Assembly (NCBI RefSeq): GCF_003814915.1
Contig: NZ_RKQK01000001.1
Location: forward strand, 1,070,031-1,134,030
DNA length: 64,000 nt
From: Pacificibacter maritimus
GTDB lineage: Bacteria; Pseudomonadota; Alphaproteobacteria; Rhodobacterales; Rhodobacteraceae
Reading direction: 5' to 3'
The notes beneath the pieces were generated by a model. The model was given only the letters and a program-made list of their open reading frames with translations, made no database searches and was not told the origin of the DNA. A program made the position numbers and the translations under genes. Shown piece after piece: positions 38,147 to 48,230 of this stretch (its first letter is position 1; every line of letters begins with the position of its first letter).

Positions 38147-39109
38147 TTATAGTCCCTGTTGGCGGCGCAGTTCATCACGGGCCGCTTCGGACACGCGCAG
38201 GGTCGGCCGATTGGGATTGCGCATATCGACGATACGCACATCGCGTACCAGTAAATCTTGGGCTTGATGCAAGGTAATCACCTGCGCCAAGGCACCGAAT
38301 GGGTTTGTTTCAGGCAATTGAATAGTTTGGTCACGGTCGAGCACCAGATCCCAGCGGCGTTCGCCAATGCGCACAATGCCGCGCACCCGTTCCATCAAAG
38401 GCTGTGCTGCCTTGAGCAAAGCCAAAGCTTCACCCACTTCGCGATCGGCCCCTTCGCCAGCAATCAAAGGCAGGTCATTGCGGTTTTGGCGGGCAGCCAG
38501 TGCTTCGACGCGGTGCCCTTCTGCATCAAGCAATTCCAACCCTTGCGGACCACGCCACACAACGGCTGGCACACGCTCTGTAATATCGATTTGCAAAATT
38601 CCGCCAGCACGCACGCGCACGCCTGCTTGCGCCACAGCATCAAGACTTTCGATTTGTTGCAACATGCCTTTGAGATCAAGATCGAAGGACGACAGCGGGA
38701 AATCAATTGGCGCGACTTCGCGAATATCGGTTGCCAGATCTTCTGACGCGCCATCAATCGCCATCATTTTAACAATAAACTCAGGGCGGTTTTGCAGCTC
38801 TGTCTTCATGTTCATATAGTGATCGGCAACGAATTGACGGTTGTCTTCATTACTTGCCCAAAGGGCGACCACAGCCAAAACTGCCCCGATAGGCGCAAGG
38901 CGGCGCATGGCAAACCGAAAGGACGGGGTCAGCCAGAGGCGACTCATCTTATAGGCAGTTCGCGAGGGCGCTGGATCGCGCGGACGCGCGGGTGCTGACG
39001 ATTGACCGCCACTGCGCGCACGCATCACACGCGCGACCGCTTCTGACACGCGGGCAGATCCCCCCACTGAGGCAGGTTTTGCAAAATCCATAGGATCTAG
39101 CGGTCGCAT
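38147..39109 (-). CDS. ftsQ: Cell division protein FtsQ
   Basis: FtsQ is a bitopic divisome protein that links FtsA/FtsZ with later proteins. ATG 39109 gives 320 residues: a long cytoplasmic N-terminal part (about 65 residues), a membrane helix (LAPIGAVLAVVALWAS), a POTRA domain (KMMAIDGASEDLATDIREVAP...) and a beta domain with DITERVPAVVWRG. The gene overlaps the end of ddl by 13 bases. The start at 39109 is chosen over 39130, seven codons upstream. Normal position in the cluster. Confidence 0.92.
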   Translation of the reverse strand: MRPLDPMDFAKPASVGGSARVSEAVARVMRARSGGQSSAPARPRDPAPSRTAYKMSRLWLTPSFRFAMRRLAPIGAVLAVVALWASNEDNRQFVADHYMNMKTELQNRPEFIVKMMAIDGASEDLATDIREVAPIDFPLSSFDLDLKGMLQQIESLDAVAQAGVRVRAGGILQIDITERVPAVVWRGPQGLELLDAEGHRVEALAARQNRNDLPLIAGEGADREVGEALALLKAAQPLMERVRGIVRIGERRWDLVLDRDQTIQLPETNPFGALAQVITLHQAQDLLVRDVRIVDMRNPNRPTLRVSEAARDELRRQQGL

Positions 39110-40014
39110 GAGGCATCCTCCACCATCCAAGCGACAAATTCACCGTAAGTCATACCCTCTGCTTGCGCTTGTTCAGGGCTAAGCGATGTTGGCGTCATGC
39201 CGGGTTGGGTGTTGGTTTCGAGCAAGATCAGGCCGTCTTTGCCTTTGGTCTCGTCCCAGCGAAAATCAGTGCGAGAGACCCCGCGGCACCCCAATGCGGT
39301 ATGAGCACGCAAAGCCATCTCTTGGCACAGGGCTGTCATCTCATCGGAAAGTTCGGCAGGGCAAACATGGCGTGACCCGCCCGCTGAATATTTTGCGTCA
39401 TAATCATACCAGCCATCGGTGATAATATCGGTCACACATAGGGCGCGGTCGCCCATCACTGTGCAGGTCAATTCACGGCCAGGCGCAAAGGCTTCAACCA
39501 TAACAACAGCAGGCATTTCGGCGGAGAGCTTGGGCGGGGCGTCGCCCTCATGGACGATATAGACGCCAACAGACGACCCTTCGTTATAAGGTTTCACCAC
39601 ATAGGGCGGTGGCATCACATGGCTGGCTTCGACTTCGGCTTTGCGTGCTAAACGGCTCGGTGCAATCGGCAAACCCGCCGCAACGTAGATGTCTTTGCTG
39701 CGGATTTTATCCATAGCTGAAGCAGAGGCCAAAACGCCAGAATGGGTATAGGGCAAGCCCATCCATTCCAAGATGCCTTGGACACAGCCATCTTCACCGT
39801 AGCGACCATGCAATGCGTTGAATACAACATCGGGCGCACAATCGGTCAGCTTTTGACACAGATCTTCGCCAGCGTCGATTTCGACAACTTCATATCCTTC
39901 GCCCCTAAGCGCGGCAGCGCATTCACGCCCCGATGACAAAGACACTTCGCGTTCAACCGAAGGTCCGCCCATCAATACCGCCACTTTTCGGGGTGTCCTG
40001 CTCGACAATCCCAC
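39097..40014 (-). CDS. ddl: D-alanine--D-alanine ligase
   Basis: Joins two D-alanines for the peptidoglycan stem peptide. The 305-residue ATP-grasp enzyme starts with KVAVLMGGPSVEREVSLSSG, contains YVVKPYNEGSSVGVYIV and ends with RTDFRWDETKGKDGLILLETNTQPGMTPTSLSPEQAQAEGM, the metal- and ATP-binding part. The start at 40014 is GTG; the next ATG lies within the conserved MGGPS motif, so GTG is likely right. It overlaps ftsQ by 13 bases. Confidence 0.95.
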   Translation of the reverse strand: MGLSSRTPRKVAVLMGGPSVEREVSLSSGRECAAALRGEGYEVVEIDAGEDLCQKLTDCAPDVVFNALHGRYGEDGCVQGILEWMGLPYTHSGVLASASAMDKIRSKDIYVAAGLPIAPSRLARKAEVEASHVMPPPYVVKPYNEGSSVGVYIVHEGDAPPKLSAEMPAVVMVEAFAPGRELTCTVMGDRALCVTDIITDGWYDYDAKYSAGGSRHVCPAELSDEMTALCQEMALRAHTALGCRGVSRTDFRWDETKGKDGLILLETNTQPGMTPTSLSPEQAQAEGMTYGEFVAWMVEDASCDR

Positions 40015-40030
40015 AAGTGCCTCATTATCT

Positions 40031-40048
40031 GGGGTCGTTTTTGACCCC
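40031..40048. other. Short hairpin between murB and ddl
   Basis: Perfect 6-bp arms GGGGTC/GACCCC around a six-base loop, 17 bases ahead of the ddl GTG start. No T run follows on the ddl strand, so it is not an obvious terminator. Confidence 0.4.
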
Positions 40049-40169
40049 TTATCGGGACCTTTGCGGCCCCTGTCGTTTTTGTTTTTGGACCTTTTGCGGC
40101 CCGAATTGCCCTTAAGTTTAAGAGCTGCCCACCTTGGGGCCCTTGCTTGTGCAAGGTCTTATGATTCGT

Positions 40170-41120
40170 TTAACCAGTCGGGAGTCCGCTGGCAACTGGT
40201 TTGCCAGAAAATTCTCCAACGCGTCGTATTTCCCACTCTAGCGCAAGGCCTGAATTTTGAAATACTTTTTTTCGCACCTCTTCGCCTAAAGTTTCAAGAT
40301 CATGGGCGGTGGCATCGCCTGTGTTGATCATAAAGTTGGAATGCATCGGGCTCATTTGCGCCCCGCCGATGGAAAAGCCGCGCAGGCCCGCATCATCAAT
40401 CACTTTCCATGCCTTTAAATCATGCACATCATCGGCCTGCCCTGTTGAGGAAAACCCAGCTGGATTTCGAAATGTGGACCCCGCAGACCTGTCTTTGGTT
40501 GGCTGTGTTTCGTCACGCTTTTTCAGTTGCGCTTCCATGCGCGCCTCAAGTTCTGCGGCATCTCCGCGTGCGGCTTTGAACGTGGCTTCGATCAGCACCC
40601 AACCTTCGGGCAAATATGACCCGCGATATTCAAATTGCATGTCCTCGGGCGTGAGGGTCACGATTTCACCCAAGCGTGTCACGGCCTTGGCGCTGACCAA
40701 ATGATCCGCAACATAAGACCCGTAACAGCCCGCATTCATCCGCAAAGCACCGCCAATTGCGCCAGGGATCGTGCGCAAGAATGTCAAATCAAGACCCGCA
40801 GCGGCTGATTTACGCGCCACATGCGCATCCAAAGCCGCAACGCCAGCAGTCACAAGATCGCCCTCAAACGAAATACCATTAAAGCCGCGTCCCATGCGAA
40901 TAACGACGGCGCGGATGCCACCATCGCGCACGATCAAATTTGACCCGACCCCCATCGGAAACACGGCGACGCTGGGATCAAGGGCTTTGAGAAAGGCTTG
41001 GAGATCTTCAACATCAGCAGGTTGAAACAAAGCATCCGCAGGTCCACCGACGCGCAACCATGTCAAATCAGCAAGAGGGCGGTTTTCGGTGAGGGTTCCG
41101 CGAACAGAGGGAAAAATCAT
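40170..41120 (-). CDS. murB: UDP-N-acetylenolpyruvoylglucosamine reductase MurB
   Basis: A FAD and NADPH dependent enzyme that makes UDP-MurNAc from the enolpyruvyl derivative. The 316-residue protein shows [53 protein letters not shown], the catalytic serine in SAGSTFRNP and the final [20 protein letters not shown] 41120 (MIFPSVRG) or 41126 is the start. It follows DUF2484 by 44 bases. The type I layout with Y-loop is normal. Confidence 0.95.
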   Translation of the reverse strand: MIFPSVRGTLTENRPLADLTWLRVGGPADALFQPADVEDLQAFLKALDPSVAVFPMGVGSNLIVRDGGIRAVVIRMGRGFNGISFEGDLVTAGVAALDAHVARKSAAAGLDLTFLRTIPGAIGGALRMNAGCYGSYVADHLVSAKAVTRLGEIVTLTPEDMQFEYRGSYLPEGWVLIEATFKAARGDAAELEARMEAQLKKRDETQPTKDRSAGSTFRNPAGFSSTGQADDVHDLKAWKVIDDAGLRGFSIGGAQMSPMHSNFMINTGDATAHDLETLGEEVRKKVFQNSGLALEWEIRRVGEFSGKPVASGLPTG

Positions 41121-41164
41121 ACGCATGCCTTTTGGTGCAGCCCAAAATTCGGACCGTTATTTAG

Positions 41165-41416
41165 TTAGGATTTATAGAGTTTATTTTTGGCCCAACGGCC
41201 CAAATACAGCAAGGGCCACCGCAAAATTGAGGCGCCTGCTGCAAAGGCGATCAAGCCAATCCACGGGCCGTTTTCATAGGTGATATAACCCAAAAGCGGC
41301 ACACCAATTGCGGTCAGCACATAGGCGGCAGGCCAATGGGATTTATGTGCGGGCAACATCGCAATGACATTTGCCACGACGACCCAGAAGCAAGCTAAGA
41401 TTAAAGAAAGCGTCAT
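41165..41416 (-). CDS. DUF2484 membrane protein
   Basis: An 83-residue protein with three membrane helices (LSLILACFWVVVANVIAML, AAYVLTAIGVPLLGYITY, IGLIAFAAGASILRW) and a basic tail. It corresponds to DUF2484, a small family found next to murB in Rhodobacteraceae. ATG 41416 follows AGAGG. Function unknown; position in the cluster suggests a role linked to envelope synthesis. It overlaps the preceding small frame by 74 bases. Confidence 0.8.
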   Translation of the reverse strand: MTLSLILACFWVVVANVIAMLPAHKSHWPAAYVLTAIGVPLLGYITYENGPWIGLIAFAAGASILRWPLLYLGRWAKNKLYKS

Positions 41417-41591
41417 AAGTACCTCTGATCAGGTCCGAGAAATCCAACGCGATACGCCTGAAAAACGCGCAAAGCGGTTTGCGAAACAAAGACACAGCAG
41501 CACAAATACTGATAACGACGGCCAAGTCGCGATACGCAGGCCCCAGCCAAATTAAAATCGCGGGAAGAACGAGCAAAAGTTCCAAGCCCAT
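41343..41591 (-). CDS. Small membrane protein between murC and DUF2484 (uncertain)
   Basis: An 82-residue frame with one or two hydrophobic segments (LELLLVLPAILIWLGPA and VVISICAAVSLF). The hydrophobic profile and start suggest a real small membrane protein of the type seen between murC and murB in relatives. However, its last 24 codons read through the start of DUF2484 in another frame, which is unusual, and the ribosome site GAGG is twelve bases away. A lost stop or frameshift could explain the overlap. No family recognised. Confidence 0.5.
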   Translation of the reverse strand: MGLELLLVLPAILIWLGPAYRDLAVVISICAAVSLFRKPLCAFFRRIALDFSDLIRGTYDAFFNLSLLLGRRGKCHCDVART

Positions 41592-41694
41592 CGGTTTTTA
41601 ATGCCTCAAGAATAACGGAGCAAGCCCCATTGTGGCAAGCGCCCAAATGCATATAGCCATCAAAGATGTCGCGGCTTCGTCTGAGCTGTGCGGT

Positions 41695-43098
41695 TTACGC
41701 GGATTTCAAACGATCCGCCAAACCATAAGCCCAAGTCGAAATCGTCCCTGCCCCAAGGCAAACCACCATATCCCCCGCGCGGGCTTGTTCGCGCACAAGG
41801 CGTTCCAAATCCTCTTCGGATGTGACTGCGCGCGCGTGACGGTGACCGTGACGAATAAGACCTGCGACCAAATCGTCGCGCCCCGCGCCCTCAATAGGGT
41901 CTTCGCCTGCGGCGAAAATATCCGAAATGCCGACCACATCTGCTTCGTTAAAACAGGTACAGAAATCTTCGAACAGGCTGGCCAAGCGACTGAAACGGTG
42001 CGGTTGGTGCACAGCAATCACGCGGCCTTCGGTGGCTTGACGCGCGGCTTTGAGCACAGCTGCGATTTCAACGGGGTGGTGGCCGTAGTCGTCAATAATG
42101 GTCACACCACCAACTTCGGCCACGCGGGTAAAGCGGCGGTTCACCCCGCCGAAGCTGGCCAAGCCTTCGCGGATTTCATCGGGCGTCATGCCCAAGTGAC
42201 GCGAGACAGCCACAGCCGCCAAAGCATTGGACACGTTGTGATCGCCGGGCATCGGCAGGCTGCAATCTTTAATCACGATATCGTCTTGTTGCAGCGCGAT
42301 ATCAAAATGTGCCACGCCGTTTTTATAGGTCAGATTGATCGCGCGCACATCTGCTTGGGTGTTAAACCCAAAGGTCACAACACGGCGGTCGGTGATTTTG
42401 CCCACAAGCGTTTGCACTTCGGGGTGATCGGTGCAGCACACCGCCAAGCCGTAAAAGGGAATGTTCGACACAAAATCGTAAAACCCTTTGCGCAGCGTGT
42501 CGAAATCTCCCCAATGTTCCATATGTTCTGGATCTATATTGGTGACAATCGCGATGGTCGCAGGCAGGCGGTTAAACGTACCGTCACTTTCATCAGCCTC
42601 GACCACCATCCAGTCGCCAGTGCCGACACGGGCGTTAGACCCATAGGCATGAATAATGCCGCCGTTGATCACAGTCGGATCAATGCCACCTTGGTCCAAC
42701 AGGGCTGACACCATTGTGGTTGTGGTGGTTTTCCCGTGCGTGCCTGCCACCGCGATATTTGATTTCAAACGCATCAATTCAGCTAGCATTTCAGCGCGGC
42801 GCACCACAGGCAGGCCTGTTAAACGCGCGGCATCCAATTCTGGATTGCCCGTTTTGATGGCGCTGGAAATCACCACAACTTCAGCGCCAGCCAAGTTCTC
42901 AGCCTTTTGGCCAATGAAAATCTGCGCGCCAAGTTTTTCCAAACGATCGGTAATTTTGGAGGATTTCAGGTCAGAGCCTTGCACCGCATATCCGTGGTTC
43001 AACAAAACTTCAGCAATCCCTGACATGCCGATGCCACCGATCCCAACAAAGTGAATCGGACCCATTTCTGTGGGCAGTTTTGTTGCGGATACGATCAT
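41695..43098 (-). CDS. murC: UDP-N-acetylmuramate--L-alanine ligase
   Basis: Adds L-alanine, the first residue of the stem peptide. About 467 residues: N-terminal Rossmann [21 protein letters not shown] loop [26 protein letters not shown], the [11 protein letters not shown] segment and [18 protein letters not shown], all MurC signatures. ATG 43098 is accepted; the frame open to 43209 would enter murG. It is preceded by murG with a 49-base gap. Length is normal. Confidence 0.96.
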   Translation of the reverse strand: MIVSATKLPTEMGPIHFVGIGGIGMSGIAEVLLNHGYAVQGSDLKSSKITDRLEKLGAQIFIGQKAENLAGAEVVVISSAIKTGNPELDAARLTGLPVVRRAEMLAELMRLKSNIAVAGTHGKTTTTTMVSALLDQGGIDPTVINGGIIHAYGSNARVGTGDWMVVEADESDGTFNRLPATIAIVTNIDPEHMEHWGDFDTLRKGFYDFVSNIPFYGLAVCCTDHPEVQTLVGKITDRRVVTFGFNTQADVRAINLTYKNGVAHFDIALQQDDIVIKDCSLPMPGDHNVSNALAAVAVSRHLGMTPDEIREGLASFGGVNRRFTRVAEVGGVTIIDDYGHHPVEIAAVLKAARQATEGRVIAVHQPHRFSRLASLFEDFCTCFNEADVVGISDIFAAGEDPIEGAGRDDLVAGLIRHGHRHARAVTSEEDLERLVREQARAGDMVVCLGAGTISTWAYGLADRLKSA

Positions 43099-43147
43099 AT
43101 CTTGGGTCTTTCTTATACGAGATAGATGCCTGTTCAACATCGACTGA

Positions 43148-44242
43148 TTATAGGTTTGCGAGCGCCTCAACGAGGGCTGCCAATTCATTTGCGGCATCAG
43201 GTTTACCAACCGATAAAGCCGCGAGGCTCATTTCATTTGCGCCCGCGCTATTGTCCAAAACCAAGGCAATTTGCGCCGCCAAAGTTTCAACGGTCAATTG
43301 GCTTTCGGGGATCATAATCGCAGCCCCTGCATCAACCAAACCACGCGCATTGGCCGTTTGGTGATCGCCCGTTGCTGCGGCAAAGGGGATCAAAATACTA
43401 GGCCGTCCGATGACTGAGACATCCGCCACAGTCGAGGCACCAGATCGCGCAATAACCAATTGCGCTTCGGACATACGGCTGGGCACATCATCGAAAAAAG
43501 TCTTGATTTCGGCGCTTATACCGTGATCCGCGTAATGCTGCTCAACCCGCGCCACGTCTTCTTCGCGCGCTTGCTGACTGATACGGATATTGCGTTTAAG
43601 ATGCTCTGGCAGGGCCGTGATCGCAGCAGGCACCACATCAGATGTGATCCGCGCGCCTTGGCTGCCGCCGAGAACCAAAATTTCCATCGGGTAGTCGCCG
43701 GGCGCAATATAGGGCGCGCCTGCGCGTTCCAAAACAGCACCGCGCACGGGGTTGCCCACATGCACGCCCACTGCTCCGTCGGGCAATTGTGTTGGCCAAA
43801 CGCCACAAGCCACCTGCGCCACTTTCGGGGCAAAGATAGAATTCACGCGGCCCAACACGCCATTTTGTTCGTGGATCATGCGCGGCAATTTCATCAAAGT
43901 CGCCGCCGCAACAGAGGGAATAGCGGGATAACCGCCAAAGCCGATCACCACATTGGGGCGATCACGGCGAAACTTGCGCATGGCCGAAAGAACACCACCT
44001 GCGATTTTAAACGGCACGCTGAGTTTTGCTTTCAAGCCACCGCGTGCAAATGTGCCAGAGGTCAGAACTTCGATGTCAACGGCTTGGGGAAACCCACCCG
44101 CATAACGCGCACCACGTGGATCGGTTGTCAGTTTGACCCGCCAACCACGCGCCAAAAGCACTTCAGCCAAGGCCTGTGCAGGAAACATGTGACCGCCAGT
44201 TCCGCCAGCAGCGATAACGACCAAAGGAGAGAGAGCAGACAT
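43148..44242 (-). CDS. murG: UDP-GlcNAc transferase MurG (lipid II synthesis)
   Basis: Transfers GlcNAc from UDP-GlcNAc to lipid I. The 364-residue protein is a GT28 enzyme with the N-terminal G loop [66 protein letters not shown] and the C-terminal [28 protein letters not shown]. Start ATG 44242. It is 26 bases after ftsW, in keeping with the canonical order. Membrane association via N-terminal hydrophobic patch. Confidence 0.97.
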   Translation of the reverse strand: MSALSPLVVIAAGGTGGHMFPAQALAEVLLARGWRVKLTTDPRGARYAGGFPQAVDIEVLTSGTFARGGLKAKLSVPFKIAGGVLSAMRKFRRDRPNVVIGFGGYPAIPSVAAATLMKLPRMIHEQNGVLGRVNSIFAPKVAQVACGVWPTQLPDGAVGVHVGNPVRGAVLERAGAPYIAPGDYPMEILVLGGSQGARITSDVVPAAITALPEHLKRNIRISQQAREEDVARVEQHYADHGISAEIKTFFDDVPSRMSEAQLVIARSGASTVADVSVIGRPSILIPFAAATGDHQTANARGLVDAGAAIMIPESQLTVETLAAQIALVLDNSAGANEMSLAALSVGKPDAANELAALVEALANL

Positions 44243-44268
44243 TTAAATACCTTTCACGACAGGCGACA

Positions 44269-45435
44269 CTAGCGCCCGCGACGGATCAAAAGGTCACCGA
44301 TCTCACCTTGCGGACGGGTGCGGGTAAACGCCAAAAGCGCGCCAAGGGCAATACCTGATGCGATCACAGAAGACCCACCATAAGACACGAAAGGGAGTGT
44401 CATGCCTTTGGCTGGCAAAAGCCGCACAGCCACACCCATATTGATGAAAGCTTGCACACCAAATGCGCAGGCCAATCCAGTGCCTGCCAAGCGGATAAAC
44501 GGGTCACGTTCACGCAGCAAACGCCACAAAGATCGCACAGTGATGGTCGCGTAAAGTGCTATGATGCTAAACACCAAAATCATACCGTATTCTTCGGCAG
44601 CCACCGCGATGATAAAATCTGTATGGGCATCTGGAAGTGACCACTTCACAGTCCCCTCTCCGACCCCAACGCCAAAGAAACCGCCTTCGCGGATCGCGTT
44701 TGTGGCATACCCGATTTGCGTTGTTGGATCGATATCAGGGTTCAAAAAGCCATCGATACGGCGCGCAAAGTGTTCAGAACCATTGTAGGCCAAAGTGCCA
44801 CCGATCACGACCAGCCCCGCCAACCCGACCAACAAAAACAGCGGCGCACCGCCGACAAAATACATCACCCCCCAGCTAAACAAGACCAAGGCAGCTTGCC
44901 CAAAATCAGGCTGCAACGCCAACATAATAACAATTACGGAGGTCAGCATAAAAGAATACAAACGCCCGGGAGGGCCACCAACTTCCAAAGCGGCGGCGAT
45001 CAACCAAGCGGCGGTTATCACAAAAGCGGGCTTTAGAAATTCAGACGGCTGCACCGAGGCAAAGCCGAAAGAAAACCACCGCATCGCGCCTTTGCCAAAA
45101 TCAGTGCCAAAAAAGGGCAGCAAGGCCAGCGCTATAAACGCGCCAACAAAGCCCACAACGGCAAGCCTGCGCACTTTATGCGGGTCCATCATGGTGATAA
45201 AAATCATGGTCATCAGACCGATAGAGCCAAAGAACACTTGGCGCTGCACGAAATAGAAATAAGGTAAGTTATTCTTTTCAGCCAAGGGCGGCGATGCAGC
45301 AAGGCCCAGCAAAATGCCAATACCAAACAACATAAAGACGCAAGACAGCGTCCATTTGTCAATTGTGCGCCACCAGCGCGGAAGAACGGGTTCGCCTTCG
45401 GATACCGAAATAGAACCATAAACCATTTCTGTCAT
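44269..45435 (-). CDS. ftsW: SEDS glycosyltransferase FtsW
   Basis: The septal peptidoglycan glycosyltransferase that pairs with FtsI. The 388-residue protein has about ten membrane helices and family signatures KGAMRWFSFGFASVQPSEFLKPAF, LQPDFGQAALVLF and ATTQIGYATNAIREGGFFGVG with SLPDAHTDFIIAVAAEEYG, PFVSYGGSSVIASGIALG. Start ATG 45435. The gap to murD is 129 bases. Nothing unusual. Confidence 0.96.
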   Translation of the reverse strand: MTEMVYGSISVSEGEPVLPRWWRTIDKWTLSCVFMLFGIGILLGLAASPPLAEKNNLPYFYFVQRQVFFGSIGLMTMIFITMMDPHKVRRLAVVGFVGAFIALALLPFFGTDFGKGAMRWFSFGFASVQPSEFLKPAFVITAAWLIAAALEVGGPPGRLYSFMLTSVIVIMLALQPDFGQAALVLFSWGVMYFVGGAPLFLLVGLAGLVVIGGTLAYNGSEHFARRIDGFLNPDIDPTTQIGYATNAIREGGFFGVGVGEGTVKWSLPDAHTDFIIAVAAEEYGMILVFSIIALYATITVRSLWRLLRERDPFIRLAGTGLACAFGVQAFINMGVAVRLLPAKGMTLPFVSYGGSSVIASGIALGALLAFTRTRPQGEIGDLLIRRGR

Positions 45436-45564
45436 GGGACCGCCTATGCCTCTGCTCTGTCCGCTTTTTGCGGATCTATGGCAGGTATATAGCGTATCTA
45501 GCGCCCTCGCGCTACAATAGATTGCGAGAGCGCATGTTATATCAGCAAAGCATTGCCTGTCTGA

Positions 45565-46968
45565 TCAGGCTAAATACGCTTCAACCTCGGCGATGAAATC
45601 GTCACCGCGTCGTTCAAAGTTTGGGTATTGATCAAAAGATGCCGCAGCGGGCGCCAATAGAACCGTGTCCCCCGCCTCAGCTTCCGCGGCAGCTTTGGCC
45701 ACGGCCACGGCCATAGTTTCGCAAAGTTCATAGGGCGTTTGCCCCAGTTGCAAAGCAAAATCTTTGGCCGAAAACCCGATCAAATAGGCTTTTGCCACAG
45801 CGCCAAGATGATCTGATAGATCCGCGATACCGCCCTCTTTGCCCATGCCGCCTGCAATCCAGCGAATGGATTTAAACGCTTGTAGCGCTTTTGCTGCCGC
45901 ATCCACATTCGTCGCCTTACTGTCGTTAACAAAGCGCACGCCGTCTTTTTCGCCGACAACTTGGCTGCGGTGCGGCAGGCCTGCAAAACTGTTCAATGCT
46001 GCGCCGATCAATTTGGGTGCTGTGCCAATCGCACGACAGGCCGCATAGGCGGCACAGGCGTTTTGATGATTGTGCGCGCCAGGTAAACCTGCGATCTCGC
46101 GCAAATCAATGGACCCCGCTTGGCGACCTTTGCGCCATTCGGATAAAAACCCCTTTTGCGCATAGATATTCCATCCAGCGCCTTTTAGTTTTTGCCCACT
46201 CGAAATGCGGATCAAACGGTCATCGGCAAAACCTTCAACCAATTGGTTGGCCATATATTGCCCTTCGACTTCATCGACACCAATGATGGCGCGATCTGGT
46301 CCGCCTTCTGCAAAGAGGCGACGCTTGGCGGCGAAATACCCGCCTATGCCCGCGTGACGGTCCAAGTGATCAGGGGACAGATTGGTGAAAACAGCGATAT
46401 CGGGCGTCAAGGCGCGGGCCAGTTCCGTTTGATAGCTGGACAGTTCCAACACCACCACTTCGCCATCTTGAGGAGGATCGATATCCAACACGCCGCGGCC
46501 TATGTTGCCTGCAAGTTGCGATGGCGTACCTGTTTCAGTTAAAATGTGATGGATCAGCGCCGATGTGGTGGATTTTCCATTGGACCCTGTGACCGTGATG
46601 ACGCGTGGCGGCGTGTCGTGATCCATCCAGTCCCCTTGGCCGAACGATCTGAAAAACAGACCTATGTCGTTGTCTACGGGCACGCCTGCGGTCCATGCGG
46701 CTTGGATGATTTTGTTCGGCTCTGGGTATAAATGCGGAATACCAGGCGACACGATTAGGGCTGCGATGTCATCGAAGGCCTCGTGCTTGGACAAATCGCG
46801 TAGGGTGTACCCCTCGCTTTCGGCGGCTGCGCGCGCTTCTACGCTGTCGTCCCACAAAATAGGTTCTGCGCCCCCTGCGACCAAAGCCTTTGCCGTGGCC
46901 ATACCTGACCGCCCAAGCCCCAAGACCGCTACATTTTGACCCTCATAGCCATATACTGGAATCATCAT
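45565..46968 (-). CDS. murD: UDP-N-acetylmuramoylalanine--D-glutamate ligase
   Basis: Adds D-glutamate to UDP-MurNAc-L-Ala. The 467-residue Mur ligase has [21 protein letters not shown] loop [64 protein letters not shown] and [22 protein letters not shown] near the end. [14 protein letters not shown] begins the protein, with MM as start codons (46968 or 46965). It follows mraY after a hairpin that looks like a terminator. Confidence 0.96.
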   Translation of the reverse strand: MMIPVYGYEGQNVAVLGLGRSGMATAKALVAGGAEPILWDDSVEARAAAESEGYTLRDLSKHEAFDDIAALIVSPGIPHLYPEPNKIIQAAWTAGVPVDNDIGLFFRSFGQGDWMDHDTPPRVITVTGSNGKSTTSALIHHILTETGTPSQLAGNIGRGVLDIDPPQDGEVVVLELSSYQTELARALTPDIAVFTNLSPDHLDRHAGIGGYFAAKRRLFAEGGPDRAIIGVDEVEGQYMANQLVEGFADDRLIRISSGQKLKGAGWNIYAQKGFLSEWRKGRQAGSIDLREIAGLPGAHNHQNACAAYAACRAIGTAPKLIGAALNSFAGLPHRSQVVGEKDGVRFVNDSKATNVDAAAKALQAFKSIRWIAGGMGKEGGIADLSDHLGAVAKAYLIGFSAKDFALQLGQTPYELCETMAVAVAKAAAEAEAGDTVLLAPAAASFDQYPNFERRGDDFIAEVEAYLA

Positions 46969-47035
46969 CTCACCCGCAAATTCAGTTGCCGTATCATCGG
47001 CGGTCTAGGGGCAAATGGAAAGGGGATAGGCATAG

Positions 47036-47066
47036 AAAAAGCCTTCACCCGATGGGCAAAGGCTTT
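47036..47066 (-). terminator. Terminator-like hairpin between mraY and murD
   Basis: On the minus strand AAAGCCTT and AAGGCTTT arms (8 bp) separated by 13 bases and followed by TTTC, 30 bases after mraY and about 70 before murD. May allow partial readthrough. Confidence 0.55.
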
Positions 47067-47095
47067 CTGATGTTTTCCTGTGGCGCGAGGTCGGA

Positions 47096-48178
47096 TCAGC
47101 GCAGTTTCAGCGTCGCGAGGCCAATCAAAGCCAACACCAGTGAGATGATCCAAAAACGGATGACGATGGTGGATTCGGCCCAGCCTTTTTTCTCGTAGTG
47201 GTGGTGAATAGGCGCCATCAAAAACACGCGTTTGCCTGTGCGTTTGAAATAGAGCACTTGGATAATCACAGACAGGGCTTCGACCACGAACAAGCCGCCG
47301 ACGATGGCCAAAACGATTTCGTGCTTGGTCGCCACAGCAATCGCGCCCAATGCGCCGCCAAGCGCCAGCGATCCTGTATCGCCCATAAACACGGCAGCGG
47401 GGGGGGCGTTATACCACAAGAATCCAAGTCCACCGCCGATCAAAGCAGCGGTAAAGATCAAGATTTCACCCGTACCAGGCACGTAATGCAGCCCCAGATA
47501 ATCAGTGTAATCCACACGGCCGACCACATAGGCAATCACGCCTAAGGTGCCAGCGGCGATCATCACAGGCATGATGGCCAGACCATCCAAACCGTCGGTC
47601 AGGTTCACGGCATTGGCAGACCCCACGATAACAATCACAGCGAAAGGCACGAAGGCAAAGGATAGGTTGATCAAGACATCTTTGAAAATCGGCAAAGCCA
47701 GTTGATTGGTCAGCGCTTCAGGGTGCAAAATCGTTGCCCAGATGCCTGCAATTACAGCGATACAAAGCCCCAAAGCTAGGCGCAGCCTTGATGAAACGCC
47801 TTTGGTATTGGCTTTCGACACTTTCGCGTAATCATCAGCAAAACCAATCGCTCCGTAAGCGAAAGTGACAAACAAAACCAACCAAACATAGCCATTATCA
47901 AGGCGCGCCCATAGCAAAGTCGATGTCAAAAGCGCCGTCAAAATCAGCAAGCCGCCCATAGTTGGCGTGCCCGCCTTGGCAAAATGGCCCTCAGGACCGT
48001 CATCGCGAATGGGTTGCCCCTTGCCTTGACGACGGCGCAGCATGTTGATCAGCGGCTGACCAAAGATAAATCCAAAGATCAGAGCCGTAAAAAAGGCCCC
48101 GCCTGCGCGCATGGTGATATAGCGAAATAAATTGAAAAAATCACCGCCATCCGACAGTTCGGCCAACCAATATAACAT
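47096..48178 (-). CDS. mraY: Phospho-N-acetylmuramoyl-pentapeptide transferase
   Basis: MraY moves phospho-MurNAc-pentapeptide onto undecaprenyl phosphate to make lipid I. The 360-residue protein has ten membrane helices and the key acid motifs [17 protein letters not shown] (catalytic DD), [13 protein letters not shown] and [23 protein letters not shown] near residue 265, plus [14 protein letters not shown] (HHH motif). Start ATG 48178 is good. It follows murF by 52 bases. Confidence 0.97.
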   Translation of the reverse strand: MLYWLAELSDGGDFFNLFRYITMRAGGAFFTALIFGFIFGQPLINMLRRRQGKGQPIRDDGPEGHFAKAGTPTMGGLLILTALLTSTLLWARLDNGYVWLVLFVTFAYGAIGFADDYAKVSKANTKGVSSRLRLALGLCIAVIAGIWATILHPEALTNQLALPIFKDVLINLSFAFVPFAVIVIVGSANAVNLTDGLDGLAIMPVMIAAGTLGVIAYVVGRVDYTDYLGLHYVPGTGEILIFTAALIGGGLGFLWYNAPPAAVFMGDTGSLALGGALGAIAVATKHEIVLAIVGGLFVVEALSVIIQVLYFKRTGKRVFLMAPIHHHYEKKGWAESTIVIRFWIISLVLALIGLATLKLR

Positions 48179-48230
48179 GTGTTCTTATACCCCGTAAGTT
48201 TGACGCGCAGGCCTGCCCGCGCGCCGCTTA

